Source: DASZVB01 sp036272055
Lineage (GTDB): Bacteria; Myxococcota_A; Polyangia; Polyangiales; Polyangiaceae
Reading direction: 5' to 3'
NCBI GenBank assembly: GCA_036272055.1
Contig: DATAZL010000045.1
Coordinates: 62,001 to 126,000, forward strand
DNA: 64,000 nucleotides
The notes below the pieces were generated by a model. That model saw only the letters and a list, made by a program, of their open reading frames with translations, did no database searches and was not told the origin of the DNA. Position numbers and translations under genes: made by a program. This document shows, piece after piece, positions 36,930 through 45,366 of this stretch; the first letter of the stretch is position 1; each line of letters starts with the position of its first letter.

Positions 36930-37060
36930 TCCGTAGCGACGTAGGTCCGGCCGGCTTTCTTGTCTTCGAGGCCTTCGCGGATCGCTGCGCGCAAGTCAGC
37001 GCGTTCCTGGTCGTCGAGTTCGTCACCGTCGGCGACGGCAACGAGCCGTGAAGGGCTGCA
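36930..37060 (-). pseudogene. Decayed copy of the antitoxin gene at 40902
   Basis: On the minus strand this reads LVAVADGDELDDQERADLRA and AIREGLEDKKAGRTYVAT, nearly the same as the intact antitoxin at 40902-41078 (about 88 percent base identity over the best 85 bases). It lacks the initiating MDLPDGTVL part and loses similarity after GRTYVA. No toxin gene is adjacent. The remaining 36824-37176 has no other recognisable feature. Confidence 0.65.
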
Positions 37061-37176
37061 GGCTGGGGAGAGCGCGTCGGGACCGGGACGCTCGGGCGGA
37101 AGCGGCTCGAGCTACCTAGCGTCGCGTCCGGTCTCTCGCTTGTCGTAAGTCGGAGCACGGCGTAGATTCGGAGGTC

Positions 37177-39291
37177 ATGCTCGGAGCCATCTCGTCTGGC
37201 CGCACGGCTGCAAAGCTCATTCTGGCGACGGCCCTCGTCCTCTTGTGGATAGGGGGGTGTTCGGACTCCGGCGGTCCCGCGCGGCGGCTCGCGGATAGCT
37301 GTACGCTCAACAGCGATTGCGTAACGCCGCTCGTGTGTGCGTTCCAGCGCTGTCACGTCGCCTGCGAGACATCGCGCGATTGCGACAACGGCGCACGCTG
37401 CGTCGCGAGCGATCGCCCGTTCCACGTCTGTCAGCTCGGCATCGAGAGCCAGTGCAAGGTGAACGTCGACTGCCCCTCCGGCCAGGTGTGCGCCGTCGAT
37501 CAGCAATGCCGCGACGCTTGCACGACGTCCCGCGATTGCGTGAAGGGACAAGAATGCGTGACGGGCACGTGCGCCGATCCCGACGAACTGACGGGCGGCG
37601 TGCTGGTGAGCGAGGGCGGCGACGCGAGCGTGGCCACGGGGCGGCCCTGCTCGTTCAACTCGGATTGCCCGAGCGGACTGATGTGCCGGAGCAGGATCTG
37701 CGCGCCCGAGTGCCACTCGACGAGTGACTGCGCGCCGGGCCTGTCGTGCGACAACTCGCGTTGCGTCGTGCCGCTCGAGTGCGCAGCTGGCGACGCAGGC
37801 TCGGATCCTCGCGCCGGAGGGCCGTGTCTGTATTCGTCGCAGTGTCCGGTGCCGCTCGCATGCGTGAACGGATATTGCTCGTGCGAGTGCCTCGGCGCAC
37901 AGGATTGCGCGCCCGGCTTTGCGTGCGTCGCCAGTCGCTGCCAGGCGGTCGTCGGCGGCGCGAACTCCGTCGAGATTGGGCCGAACGGCGGCACCGTCAC
38001 CTCGAGCGACGGCAAGCTCAGCATGAACATCCCGCCCGGCGCCATCGACGATTCCATCGTGTTCGCGGTGAAGGCCGCGACGGCGTGGCCGGCGGGCGCC
38101 GTGGGGACGGTGTACGAAGTCGAGCCGTCGGGCACACGCTTCGCGAAGCCGGCGACGATCAAGCTGTCGTATGCCGGGTTGGATCTCGGAGCTCGCTCCG
38201 CCACGGGTCTCTTCGTCGGCACGGCGACCGGCGCGTCGTGGCAGTCGCTTGGCACCGCCGTGAACGACGCGCACGCGCAAACCGTCGCTTCGACGACGTC
38301 GCACCTCTCCGTCTTCGGCCTCGTCTTCTTCGGATCCGCAGCGTCGGCGGACGCGGGCACCGGGGGCTCGAGCGTGCCCGACGCAAGCTCTGGCGGTGGG
38401 AACGAGCGGGACGGAGCTAGCGAGTCCGGCACTGCCACCGCGTGCCGGCCAGCGTGCTCCGCGACCGCAGCGTGCGTGCAAGGCGTCTGCGTGGAACCGG
38501 ACGTCGACGCTCAAACCGGCTGTGTCGGTTCCATCGTCCAGCCGCCGCTCTCGCCCGCGGCGCTCGGTTTCCCCGCGAACGGCCTCGTGCTCTGGGTGCG
38601 AGCGGACCGAGGCGTCTACAAGGACGACAAAGACGGCGTCTGCGCGTGGAAAGATCAGAGCGGCAACGCAGTCGTCCTCCGGCCCGGTGCCGTTCGCCCG
38701 ACGTGGGAAGGCGACGGCATCGCGAGCAAGCCGGTCATTCACTTCCGCGACCTGAGCGACCTCCTCAGCACCGGCAGCGTCCTCGGGATCGGCGCCACGT
38801 CGGCGCGGACGTTCATCGCCGTCGATGCGCTCGTGAAGCCGGACGGGCGCTTCCATCCCATCCTCCAGGGACAGGGCAACTCGGCGGGCGCTTACATCGG
38901 AATCGACGCCAACACCTGGCAGACGGCCGGCAACCTGGAGGGCGCGTTCATCACCGACAACTCGTACGACACGGCGCTCGCCACGACGACGTCCCCTCGC
39001 CTCCATTTGCTCGTGACACCGCCACTCGTCCCCGGTACGGCGTTGCCGGGGACCACGCAATATCGTGTGAACGGAGCCGCACAGTCACTCACCCTGCGCT
39101 CCGGCTCGAACCAGGTCGAGGATTTCTCCGGCGCGAACTTCACGGCGATCGGCGACGTGAGCTCGACGTCCAGCACCGGCGTCACCGGCGAAGCCGTCAT
39201 CGCCGAGGCCCTCATCTACGACCACGCGCTCACTGCGCAGGAGATCTTCTCCGTCGAGGCGTCCTTGAAAGCAAGCTACGCCGTGAAGTGA
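37177..39291 (+). CDS. Mosaic lipoprotein: Cys-rich repeats, ZU5-like and LamG-like domains
   Basis: 704 residues, ATG 37177 behind GGAGG. Signal peptide with lipobox IGGC. Region 40-265 has disulphide-rich repeats (CTLNSDCVTPLVC, CKVNVDCPSGQVC, CSFNSDCPSGLMC, CLYSSQCPVPLAC). Region about 270-385 begins IGPNGGTVTSSDGKLSMNIP then PGAIDDSIVF, the ZU5-like pattern seen in death-domain receptors and in many myxobacterial surface proteins. After a Ser/Gly/Asp linker and a short Cys cluster, region 465-704 begins GLVLWVRADRGVYKDDKDGV and AWKDQSGN, a concanavalin-type (LamG-like) fold with an Ig-like end. Probably an exposed adhesive or binding protein. Confidence 0.8.
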   Translation: MLGAISSGRTAAKLILATALVLLWIGGCSDSGGPARRLADSCTLNSDCVTPLVCAFQRCHVACETSRDCDNGARCVASDRPFHVCQLGIESQCKVNVDCPSGQVCAVDQQCRDACTTSRDCVKGQECVTGTCADPDELTGGVLVSEGGDASVATGRPCSFNSDCPSGLMCRSRICAPECHSTSDCAPGLSCDNSRCVVPLECAAGDAGSDPRAGGPCLYSSQCPVPLACVNGYCSCECLGAQDCAPGFACVASRCQAVVGGANSVEIGPNGGTVTSSDGKLSMNIPPGAIDDSIVFAVKAATAWPAGAVGTVYEVEPSGTRFAKPATIKLSYAGLDLGARSATGLFVGTATGASWQSLGTAVNDAHAQTVASTTSHLSVFGLVFFGSAASADAGTGGSSVPDASSGGGNERDGASESGTATACRPACSATAACVQGVCVEPDVDAQTGCVGSIVQPPLSPAALGFPANGLVLWVRADRGVYKDDKDGVCAWKDQSGNAVVLRPGAVRPTWEGDGIASKPVIHFRDLSDLLSTGSVLGIGATSARTFIAVDALVKPDGRFHPILQGQGNSAGAYIGIDANTWQTAGNLEGAFITDNSYDTALATTTSPRLHLLVTPPLVPGTALPGTTQYRVNGAAQSLTLRSGSNQVEDFSGANFTAIGDVSSTSSTGVTGEAVIAEALIYDHALTAQEIFSVEASLKASYAVK

Positions 39292-39515
39292 CGTGGCGCG
39301 ATGGCCCGGTCCATATCAGCGACGGAGACGGGGACCGCGCGCGCTCCGCCCGCCCACTCGCGCCGCTTGAGCGCTGCGCTCACATAGCGTCCCAAGGGAA
39401 CGCCGTCAGTTGTGAACGTGGCGGAAGTAGATGGGAATCGCGCGCTCCATCGTGTTCACGTGGCCTGAAGCCCCTGAGGACGTAGTGGGCGCCGAGCTGC
39501 GCTATAGTGGTCTGC

Positions 39516-39758
39516 ATGGCACCGCCCAAGGCTTCGTCGCCCGCCGCTTCGCTTCCCGAGGCGCTTCGGCCCCTGGTGGCGGAGCTCGCGAAGTTGCCCC
39601 TCGAAGACCGCGAACGGGTCATCTCCGCGGCGCGTTCCGCCAATATGACGGGGCAAGCGTACCCGACGATGTCCTGGCGCAGCTTGATGTCCGGCAGGGG
39701 AGTCGTGAGCCTCGGCGGAAACGCTGTCGACGACACCGACGCTCTGTACGATGGCTGA
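39516..39758 (+). CDS. Antitoxin paired with PIN toxin (VapB-like)
   Basis: 80 residues from ATG 39516 (an in-frame GTG at 39507 is possible). It overlaps the following PIN-domain toxin gene by 8 bases, the usual antitoxin-first order. The N-terminal part is Pro/Ala-rich; the central LVAELAKLPLEDRERVISAA is helical, and the end is short and Gly/Asp-rich. A TATAGT at 39503-39508 could be a -10 for a leaderless start. The antitoxin family is not recognised by sequence; the call rests on position and size. Confidence 0.6.
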   Translation: MAPPKASSPAASLPEALRPLVAELAKLPLEDRERVISAARSANMTGQAYPTMSWRSLMSGRGVVSLGGNAVDDTDALYDG

Positions 39759-40185
39759 CGTCGTCATCGACGCCGACGTGCTGGTCGCGCTGCTCGACGA
39801 AAACGATTCGCTTTCCGCGCAAGCGACCGCTCTTCTTGCCCGACTCGACGCGGACGGACATGTTCCGGTCGTCCTCGACGTGCTGTTGGGCGAAGCCGTT
39901 TCCGTGCTCTGCCGTCGAGCCGCCGAGCGAAAAGCGAACCCGCCCGACCTCGCGCGCGCACTCGACCAGGCTCGCTCGTGGCTCGAGCGCGGCGAAGTCG
40001 CGTTCGTCGGACGCGACCAGGAGAGGTTGCTCGGCGCCATGTTGGACGTCGTCAAGGAGACGGGCGGCAAGGTGAACGTCAACGACGCGCTGCTCGTCGT
40101 GCTGCAGCGTGAAGGCTCGATCGGCGACGTCGCGTCTTTCGACAAGAAGCTCGACACAGCGGTCGGATTTCGTCGCGTGTCATGA
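39751..40185 (+). CDS. PIN-domain ribonuclease toxin (VapC-like)
   Basis: 144 residues with the PIN-domain acidic pattern: VVIDADVLVALLDEND (first Asp), a central Glu in LLGEAVSVL, NVNDALLVVLQREG (third acidic site), and VASFDKKLD (fourth). PIN toxins cleave RNA with Mg or Mn bound by these residues. The gene overlaps its antitoxin by 8 bases, so the pair is probably translationally coupled and auto-regulated. It appears intact. Confidence 0.85.
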   Translation: MADVVIDADVLVALLDENDSLSAQATALLARLDADGHVPVVLDVLLGEAVSVLCRRAAERKANPPDLARALDQARSWLERGEVAFVGRDQERLLGAMLDVVKETGGKVNVNDALLVVLQREGSIGDVASFDKKLDTAVGFRRVS

Positions 40186-40435
40186 GGCCCCTCGAGGGAT
40201 GTCTTGCAACGCGGATCCTTTACGCCCGCTCCCCGGCGAACCTCGCGGCACGCACGCTCCCAGAATTGACGGCCATGACGGACGGGCACGCGGCGAGCAT
40301 GACCCGACAACCGCCGTCGCGGCAGGTGTCCATTCCGAGACGGTTACCCTGAAGCGACTGCCGATTCGAAGGTCGCGTTCGGAAAGCCCGTCATCGCGTG
40401 AACGCGCACGTCCGTGACCGGGGGCGCACTCCTAG

Positions 40436-40843
40436 CTAGCCTGGCCCGAGGCGCGTCCCCTGACGCGCACGGATCTCGGCGGCGATGTCCGCCAAACGTT
40501 CTGTCTTTTGGGAGATGACCTCGGCGAGCCGAACAAAGGCCTTTTGGTCCGTCTCTTGGAAGTAGTGTATCGACGAAGACCCCGCGCCGAACGTCCAAGA
40601 CCCCCAGGTCATGCGGAGATGATGGAGCATCTCGCGAGTCGCAATGTATAGCTCTCGCGAGGCGGCGTCCTGACGCGCGACGAGCGGCATCAGTTTCGCA
40701 TTGTCATCCCCCTCCGCAACGAGCCCCAATTTCACCGCATTCACGTCGTTCTTGTGCGTCGCATCCCGTGCAGCCAGCAGTTCCGTGATCCGGGTCTCGC
40801 TCGCCAAGATCGATTCCACCGACTTCAGTCCTTCAGCTGACAT
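40436..40843 (-). CDS. Uncharacterised helical protein
   Basis: 135 residues from ATG 40843 (MSAEGLKSVESILASETRIT). Almost entirely alpha-helical, with an aromatic middle (HHLRMTWGSWTFGAGSSSIH) and ending EIRARQGTRLGPG. It has no signal peptide, no known motif and no cysteines. It lies 58 bases downstream of the antitoxin gene at 40902-41078 on the same strand. That makes it a candidate partner, but no toxin family fits, so this is only a positional suggestion. The 250 bases between it and the VapC gene hold nothing recognisable. Confidence 0.5.
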   Translation of the reverse strand: MSAEGLKSVESILASETRITELLAARDATHKNDVNAVKLGLVAEGDDNAKLMPLVARQDAASRELYIATREMLHHLRMTWGSWTFGAGSSSIHYFQETDQKAFVRLAEVISQKTERLADIAAEIRARQGTRLGPG

Positions 40844-40901
40844 CGCCAATTTTCGTCGATGCGCGGGACTTCTCGCCGCGCCCTCGCGGATAAGCGGACG
40901 T

Positions 40902-41078
40902 TCAAGACCTACTGCGAAGTTCGGCGATCACGTCCGCCGCGGCGTACGTCCGGCCGGCTTTCATGTCTTCGAGGCCCTCGCGGATCGCTGCGTGCAACTC
41001 AGCGCGTTCCGCGTCATCGAGATCGTCGCCATCGGCGACGGCGACGACGCGCAGGACTGTTCCGTCCGGCAGATCCAT
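40902..41078 (-). CDS. Addiction-module antitoxin (orphan?)
   Basis: 58 residues from ATG 41078: MDLPDGTVLRVVAVADGDDL then DDAERAELHAAIREGLEDMK and AGRTYAAADVIAELR. This is the arrangement of small antitoxins that end in a helical segment plus a V/IxxLR tail. No ParE/RelE toxin follows in the usual 1-10 base distance. A decayed copy of the same gene lies at 36930-37060. Too short for many gene finders, but with good coding character and duplicate conservation. Confidence 0.65.
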   Translation of the reverse strand: MDLPDGTVLRVVAVADGDDLDDAERAELHAAIREGLEDMKAGRTYAAADVIAELRSRS

Positions 41079-41299
41079 CGGCTCGTGGCGCGACGTCCTT
41101 CGGCGGATAGTCGGTCCAAAGCTGCGCCGGGGGTAAGCCTGTGGGCGAAGGACTCTTGACCAACGTGGCGCGAGAGTGTCAGCCTCAGAGGTCGGCGAAT
41201 GTCATCTAAGCCATGGTAACATAAGGGAAATTATGCGAACAGGTCGCTATTGGTAGGCCTGGAACGCGCCGCGCTGGCAAGGCTTTGGTTTGCCTAGCC

Positions 41300-41470
41300 T
41301 CGATGTCTCTACTCTACGTACTCGGCTTGCGGCACTGTCTCGAAAATGCCGAGCACCGGCGGCGCCGTCACCACGCTCGCGCCGGGACAGAACGCGCCGA
41401 CCCGCTCGCCGTCAGTGCGGTCTTCGTATACTTCGGCATCGCAGATTCGCTCTTGAGCGCCTCGAGTGAC
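41300..41470 (+). pseudogene. Relic of a propeller-repeat lipoprotein gene
   Basis: At 41328-41400 one frame reads ACGTVSKMPSTGGAVTTLAP then GQNAP, the inter-strand motif of myxobacterial DUF5050-type propellers. The next blade start (DPLAVSAVFVYFGIADSLLS) lies in another frame, so there is at least one frameshift. No start, signal peptide or remaining blades are present. The rest of 41079-41703 shows no supported gene and must contain the promoter of the gene at 41704. Confidence 0.5.
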
Positions 41471-41703
41471 GAGCACACCGTACGCCGCGTGAACGACGTC
41501 GGGGAAGCGTCGTCGCTACGTACTCACTCGTGCACACGACAGTCGTGCGTGTGCAGGGCGATGCACACGCTGGTGCTCCGACGCGGATCCCGGCCGTGAT
41601 GCGCTTCGCTCGTGCCGGCGCACTTACGTGGTGTGAGCAACGTCGATGCGCCGCACGGCGATGGGCGTTCACGACGGCACGTAGATTGCGTTGGCGCGCG
41701 ATC

Positions 41704-44310
41704 ATGAAACGAAAAGTACTCCTTACTTCGCTCGGAATTCTGGGCGTTCCCTTGGTTACCGGGTGCGGCAGCCCGTCGACCACTACCGCCGCGAACGATC
41801 CCGTCGCGACGGGGACGGTGAGCGATGCGCTCACTTTTGCGACTCCCGGCTCCTGTCTCGCAGCCACGGGTTTCTGGTCGCAAGGAGTGACCCTCCTGGC
41901 AAACTCCCCGGCCTCGATCGACTCTATCCAGGACTATCTGAACGCACCGGACTTCGCCTGCTACGAGACGGGGCGCTCCATCGGCGGCGCGGTCTTGCAA
42001 AACACCGGTACCAGCTCGCTCATCGCCGGAAATTTCATCCAGGTCGATCTCGACAATCCGCGCATCTTCACGTCGCCCCCGCTCGCCAAGCAAAATGCCG
42101 CCGGCTTCGGAACCGTGGATCAATCCGTGGCGATTGAAGGCGGCGTCTACGCTTATCAATTCTCCGATTTCACGTTCGACACCGGGTTCGGCGACAACGC
42201 GCCGAAGGGGTTCCTCTTCGGCGGCAGCTCTGTCGCCGAGCGGCTCGCCATTTTCCCGAATGAGTCAGTCGGTTCGTGGAGCTCTTCGTCGAACAAGTTC
42301 TTCCCCGGTGAGACGCTGGGCGCTCGCATTGGCCATACTCTCCTCACGAGCCAGCAGGACCAGGTCGGACCGAGCGCCACGCACACCCTCACCCTCGAGG
42401 TCCCGGTTGCGCTGAATCCCGACGTGATTCTGGTACCCATCCAGACCGCGGCCATCGTCGGCACCACGGTCGGGCCGAACCACGACGGCGTACCCGGCAA
42501 CGCCGACGCCTTCACTCACCTCGCGGTCTTCGATCGCGTGCCGACCTGTACGGTAGCCGTCACCAACGTCAGCAGCAGCGGCTCGCCCCATGGCCCGTCC
42601 ACGACCACGACCGCGACGAGCGTCCAGAACTGCGTCGGACCGGCAGACGTTCCCGTGCTCCAGACGGTACAGCGTCAATTCAACTTGAGAGTGACCGACC
42701 AGACCCTACCGGCGTGGGGTTACAATCTCCCCGACGACGTCTGGGCACAGTGTGGGATCCAGTTTCGTCTGGTCAATCACTACAACGTTCAGATGGACGA
42801 CTTCCACGCGCAGCTTCCGGGAACGAACACCAAGAACGAAGACCTGAATCAACCGTTCAACGAGATGGAGGCCGCGGCGCTCGCCGCGGGGGGCCACTTG
42901 AAGGACATTCCACTCGTAGTCGTTCCGACTTTCTGCACGTTCCCCGGAGCCATGGAGCAGGACGTAGCGGATACCACCGCGCACGTTGCCTGCGTCAGCG
43001 GCCAGCTCCAGAGCGACAAGGGCGGCGTGGCTCTGGGTCTAGCTCACGAGCTCGGACACTCGGTCGGCGATCTCAACGACAGCTACGCAAACCCCACGAC
43101 CGGCGGGTGCCGCACCGGCCAGGACGACAACCTGATGTGCCTGGGGGGAACGAGCCTGACAGCGGACCAGTGCACGGGCGCGCGCGCGGCCGCGACGAAC
43201 CTCGTCAACAACCTGAAGAGCAAGGGAGAGTATTTCACGGAGGTTCAGAACACGCCGAACATTCAGGCGACGTACGCCCTGCGGCCGAACTCCTTCCCGC
43301 TCCGGGTGCTCCAGGCGACGGTGGGTAGCGTACGCACCACGACCGAAGCTCTGAGCGTCGGCAACGACGGCGCTCTCTACACTCGTCCGCTCAAGAACGG
43401 AGTCTGGGCGATCGCCAAGGCGATTTCCGCCACCGGCGTCGCTCCGGCAACTGCAGCCGTGGCCACCGGGCAACCGACGTCCACGCAGAACGCCGCGTTC
43501 CTCGTCGGCAACGACGGCAAGGTGTACGCGTCCACCGAAACCGCGGGCACGTGGCAAGCGCTCTCGCCGATCAGCGGAGCGAGCTTTGCGCCGGCGGGTG
43601 CGTTCGTGACGACGGCGACGAAGGGCACGCAGTTCGGCGTGTTCGTCATCGACAGCAACGGCAAGCTGGAGGTCATCTGGCGCAACACGAACGGCACCTG
43701 GGCCGCGCCACTCGCTCTGACGCCTGCGAGCTATGCGAAGCCGGGGTCGCAGTTCGCTGCAGGAGCACGCGCGAACGGTGAGCTCGACCTGTTCACCATC
43801 GGAAGCGACGGCGCGCTCAGATACATGTTCTACAACCTGAACATCTGGGGTGGCCCATTGACTCTGTCGGTGACGAACTTCGCGCCGGCAGGAGCTCCCC
43901 TCGCGACGGCGCTCGACGTTCACGGATTCCTGAACGTCTTCGTCGTCGGCAACGACGGCGCGCTGTACACGAAGTGGGACGCGACGCCGCTATGGTCGGG
44001 TCCGAGCGCGCTATCCGCGACCGGAACGTTCTCCACGAACGCGTCCGTCTCTGCGGTCAACAACGGCGCTTCGTTGAATGCCTTCGCCATCGACAAGAAC
44101 ACGACGCTCCAGGGCTTCTCGAACGCCGGTACGAGCTGGACCGGACCGACCACTGTGGCTCAATACGCAGCAGCCCCCGGCTCGCAGATCAATGCGTCGG
44201 CTCAGGGCACCGAGCTCGACGTGTTCGTCGTCACCGGAACCTTCACCTCCGGCGTCTCCGAACTGACGAACACGAACGGAACCTGGTCCGCGCCGCTCCG
44301 TCTCCCGTAA
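41704..44310 (+). CDS. Lipoprotein with HExxH metallopeptidase-like centre and lectin-like propeller
   Basis: 868 residues from ATG 41704 (MKRKVLLTSLGILGVPLVTG, lipobox VTGC); upstream in-frame sequence is Arg-rich and rejected. The N-terminal half is beta-rich; then comes GLAHELGHSVGDLNDSY with H448, E449, H452 as a zinc-metallopeptidase core. The metzincin pattern expects a third His or Asp at 458 where this protein has Asn, with Asp at 459. Cysteines follow (GCRTGQDDNLMCLGG). Residues about 535-868 contain six or so repeats with VGNDGALYTRP, VGNDGKVYAS, IDSNGKLEVIW, IGSDGALRYMF and VGNDGALYTKW, typical of PLL/fucose-lectin-like propellers. Likely a secreted, sugar-targeted protease or a predatory factor; activity is unproven. 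Confidence 0.75.
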   Translation: MKRKVLLTSLGILGVPLVTGCGSPSTTTAANDPVATGTVSDALTFATPGSCLAATGFWSQGVTLLANSPASIDSIQDYLNAPDFACYETGRSIGGAVLQNTGTSSLIAGNFIQVDLDNPRIFTSPPLAKQNAAGFGTVDQSVAIEGGVYAYQFSDFTFDTGFGDNAPKGFLFGGSSVAERLAIFPNESVGSWSSSSNKFFPGETLGARIGHTLLTSQQDQVGPSATHTLTLEVPVALNPDVILVPIQTAAIVGTTVGPNHDGVPGNADAFTHLAVFDRVPTCTVAVTNVSSSGSPHGPSTTTTATSVQNCVGPADVPVLQTVQRQFNLRVTDQTLPAWGYNLPDDVWAQCGIQFRLVNHYNVQMDDFHAQLPGTNTKNEDLNQPFNEMEAAALAAGGHLKDIPLVVVPTFCTFPGAMEQDVADTTAHVACVSGQLQSDKGGVALGLAHELGHSVGDLNDSYANPTTGGCRTGQDDNLMCLGGTSLTADQCTGARAAATNLVNNLKSKGEYFTEVQNTPNIQATYALRPNSFPLRVLQATVGSVRTTTEALSVGNDGALYTRPLKNGVWAIAKAISATGVAPATAAVATGQPTSTQNAAFLVGNDGKVYASTETAGTWQALSPISGASFAPAGAFVTTATKGTQFGVFVIDSNGKLEVIWRNTNGTWAAPLALTPASYAKPGSQFAAGARANGELDLFTIGSDGALRYMFYNLNIWGGPLTLSVTNFAPAGAPLATALDVHGFLNVFVVGNDGALYTKWDATPLWSGPSALSATGTFSTNASVSAVNNGASLNAFAIDKNTTLQGFSNAGTSWTGPTTVAQYAAAPGSQINASAQGTELDVFVVTGTFTSGVSELTNTNGTWSAPLRLP

Positions 44311-44438
44311 CGCGGGTCAACGAGCGCTCGTCGGCCTGCCTGCCCGTCTGCCTACCTGGATGGACGGATGGGTGGGTGGGTCGCCCGAGGCCGTAACCTT
44401 CGACGCCGGCCGCGCGGCGGCTTGCCGAGAAGTGGTTA

Positions 44439-44461
44439 ATGTTATACATTCGTAATAACAT
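44439..44461. promoter_or_regulatory. Palindromic operator-like site before antitoxin gene
   Basis: Perfect 7-base arms ATGTTAT (44439-44445) and ATAACAT (44455-44461) with a 9-base spacer, ending one base before the antitoxin ATG at 44463. TATACA (44443-44448) inside it could be a -10 hexamer. AbrB/MazE antitoxins repress their own promoters by binding such sites. Its AT-richness against a GC-rich background supports a regulatory role. Confidence 0.55.
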
Positions 44462-44462
44462 C

Positions 44463-44702
44463 ATGCGAAAGCACCTCTCCGCCATCGGTAACAGCCTCGG
44501 CCTCGTGATCGAGAAACCCATCCTCGACCTTCTGAACATCGGCCGAGACACGGAGCTCGAAGTCGTCACTGATGGCGAGCGGATCATCGTCGAGCCCGTG
44601 CGTTCGAAAGCGGAGAAAGAGGAACACCAGCGCCGCGTAGCAACGTCGACCAAGAAGGTCGTCGCCAGGCACCGAGAGCTGTTCTCGAAATTGGCGAAGT
44701 GA
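44463..44702 (+). CDS. AbrB/MazE-family antitoxin
   Basis: 79 residues from ATG 44463. The N-terminal swapped-hairpin pattern is clear: RKHLSAIGNSLGLVIEKPIL, then LLNIGRDTELEVVTDGERII and VEPV. The C-terminal part (KAEKEEHQRRVATSTKKVVA) is the toxin-binding tail. Its stop overlaps the GTG of the Doc-like toxin. ATG 44439 is in frame but lies in the operator-like palindrome. AbrB-type antitoxin with Doc toxin is a mixed pairing. A decayed copy lies at 24654. Confidence 0.85.
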   Translation: MRKHLSAIGNSLGLVIEKPILDLLNIGRDTELEVVTDGERIIVEPVRSKAEKEEHQRRVATSTKKVVARHRELFSKLAK

Positions 44703-45091
44703 CGACCCCCGAATTCCTCGGCGTCGACGACGTCATCGCCTTGCACGACGCGCTGCTGGAAGAGCACGGCGGACAGTCGGGTATCCGGGATCGGGGCCTG
44801 CTCGAATCGGCCATCGCGATGCCGATGGCGACCTTCGATGGCGCCTTCTTGCACGAGGACCTCTTCACGATGGCGGCTGCATATGCCTTCCATATCGCGG
44901 AGAACCAACCATTCGTGGACGGCAACAAGCGGGCGGCCATGGGTGCCGCTCTGGTGTTCCTCGATATCAACGGCGTCGACGTGCCGGAGGCAACGGACGC
45001 GCTGCATCAGGCCATGCTCGACGTGAGCACGCGACGCCTCGACAAGACGGGTCTTGCAAGGTTGCTGCGAGGTCTCGCGTCGGGGAGCTGA
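44699..45091 (+). CDS. Doc-like (Fic-fold) death-on-curing toxin
   Basis: 130 residues from GTG 44699, overlapping the antitoxin stop by four bases. The Doc pattern is clear: FLGVDDVIALHDALLEEHGG, GLLESAIAMPMATF, AAAYAFHIAENQPFVDGNKR, and AALVFLDINGV. Doc proteins phosphorylate EF-Tu through the Fic fold. The core motif here is Q70-P-F-V-D-G-N-K-R78, with Gln where the classic motif has the catalytic His. Such variants could be a sub-family or an inactive toxin. The protein is full length. Confidence 0.85.
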   Translation: MTTPEFLGVDDVIALHDALLEEHGGQSGIRDRGLLESAIAMPMATFDGAFLHEDLFTMAAAYAFHIAENQPFVDGNKRAAMGAALVFLDINGVDVPEATDALHQAMLDVSTRRLDKTGLARLLRGLASGS

Positions 45092-45192
45092 CCCTCGTCA
45101 GGATCGCTTTCGCATCCCGTCACGCTCCTGCAATCGATTCTGACGCATCGTCCGCCCCCCGTCTCGCCAGCTCTTTCAACGCTGACGTATTG

Positions 45193-45215
45193 GCGTCCCC
45201 AACGGGATTCGAACC
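45193..45215. repeat. attL: left copy of 23-base tRNA-Glu core
   Basis: These 23 bases are identical to 56469-56491, the 3' end of the tRNA-Glu gene (T-arm loop to acceptor). The sequence beyond 45215 no longer matches the tRNA, so only the 3' fragment is present. The two copies are in direct orientation and bound the recombinase-carrying element, as expected after site-specific integration at a tRNA 3' end. Confidence 0.8.
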
Positions 45216-45366
45216 TTTACGGAACGCTGGATTTCCGGCCTTTTTGATGGCCGTCGTCGCCTGAGTACCACGGTCCGGCCCGGCGTGGCGGCCTGACGCG
45301 TACATCCGCCCACGAAAATCGCCGGGCTGGCGGGGCAGAACGTCACGGCCACGCGTATCATCGGCC

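Noticed and set aside
36595..39060. Open frame of 821 codons on the minus strand, antisense to the lipoprotein genes
   Set aside because: Arg/Ala/Asp-rich with no domain, no ribosome binding site, and wholly opposite two well-supported genes; a by-product of high GC.
45193..45290. A second tRNA gene at the left end of the element
   Set aside because: Only the 3' 23 bases match; the rest does not fold into a cloverleaf, so it is an attachment-site copy.
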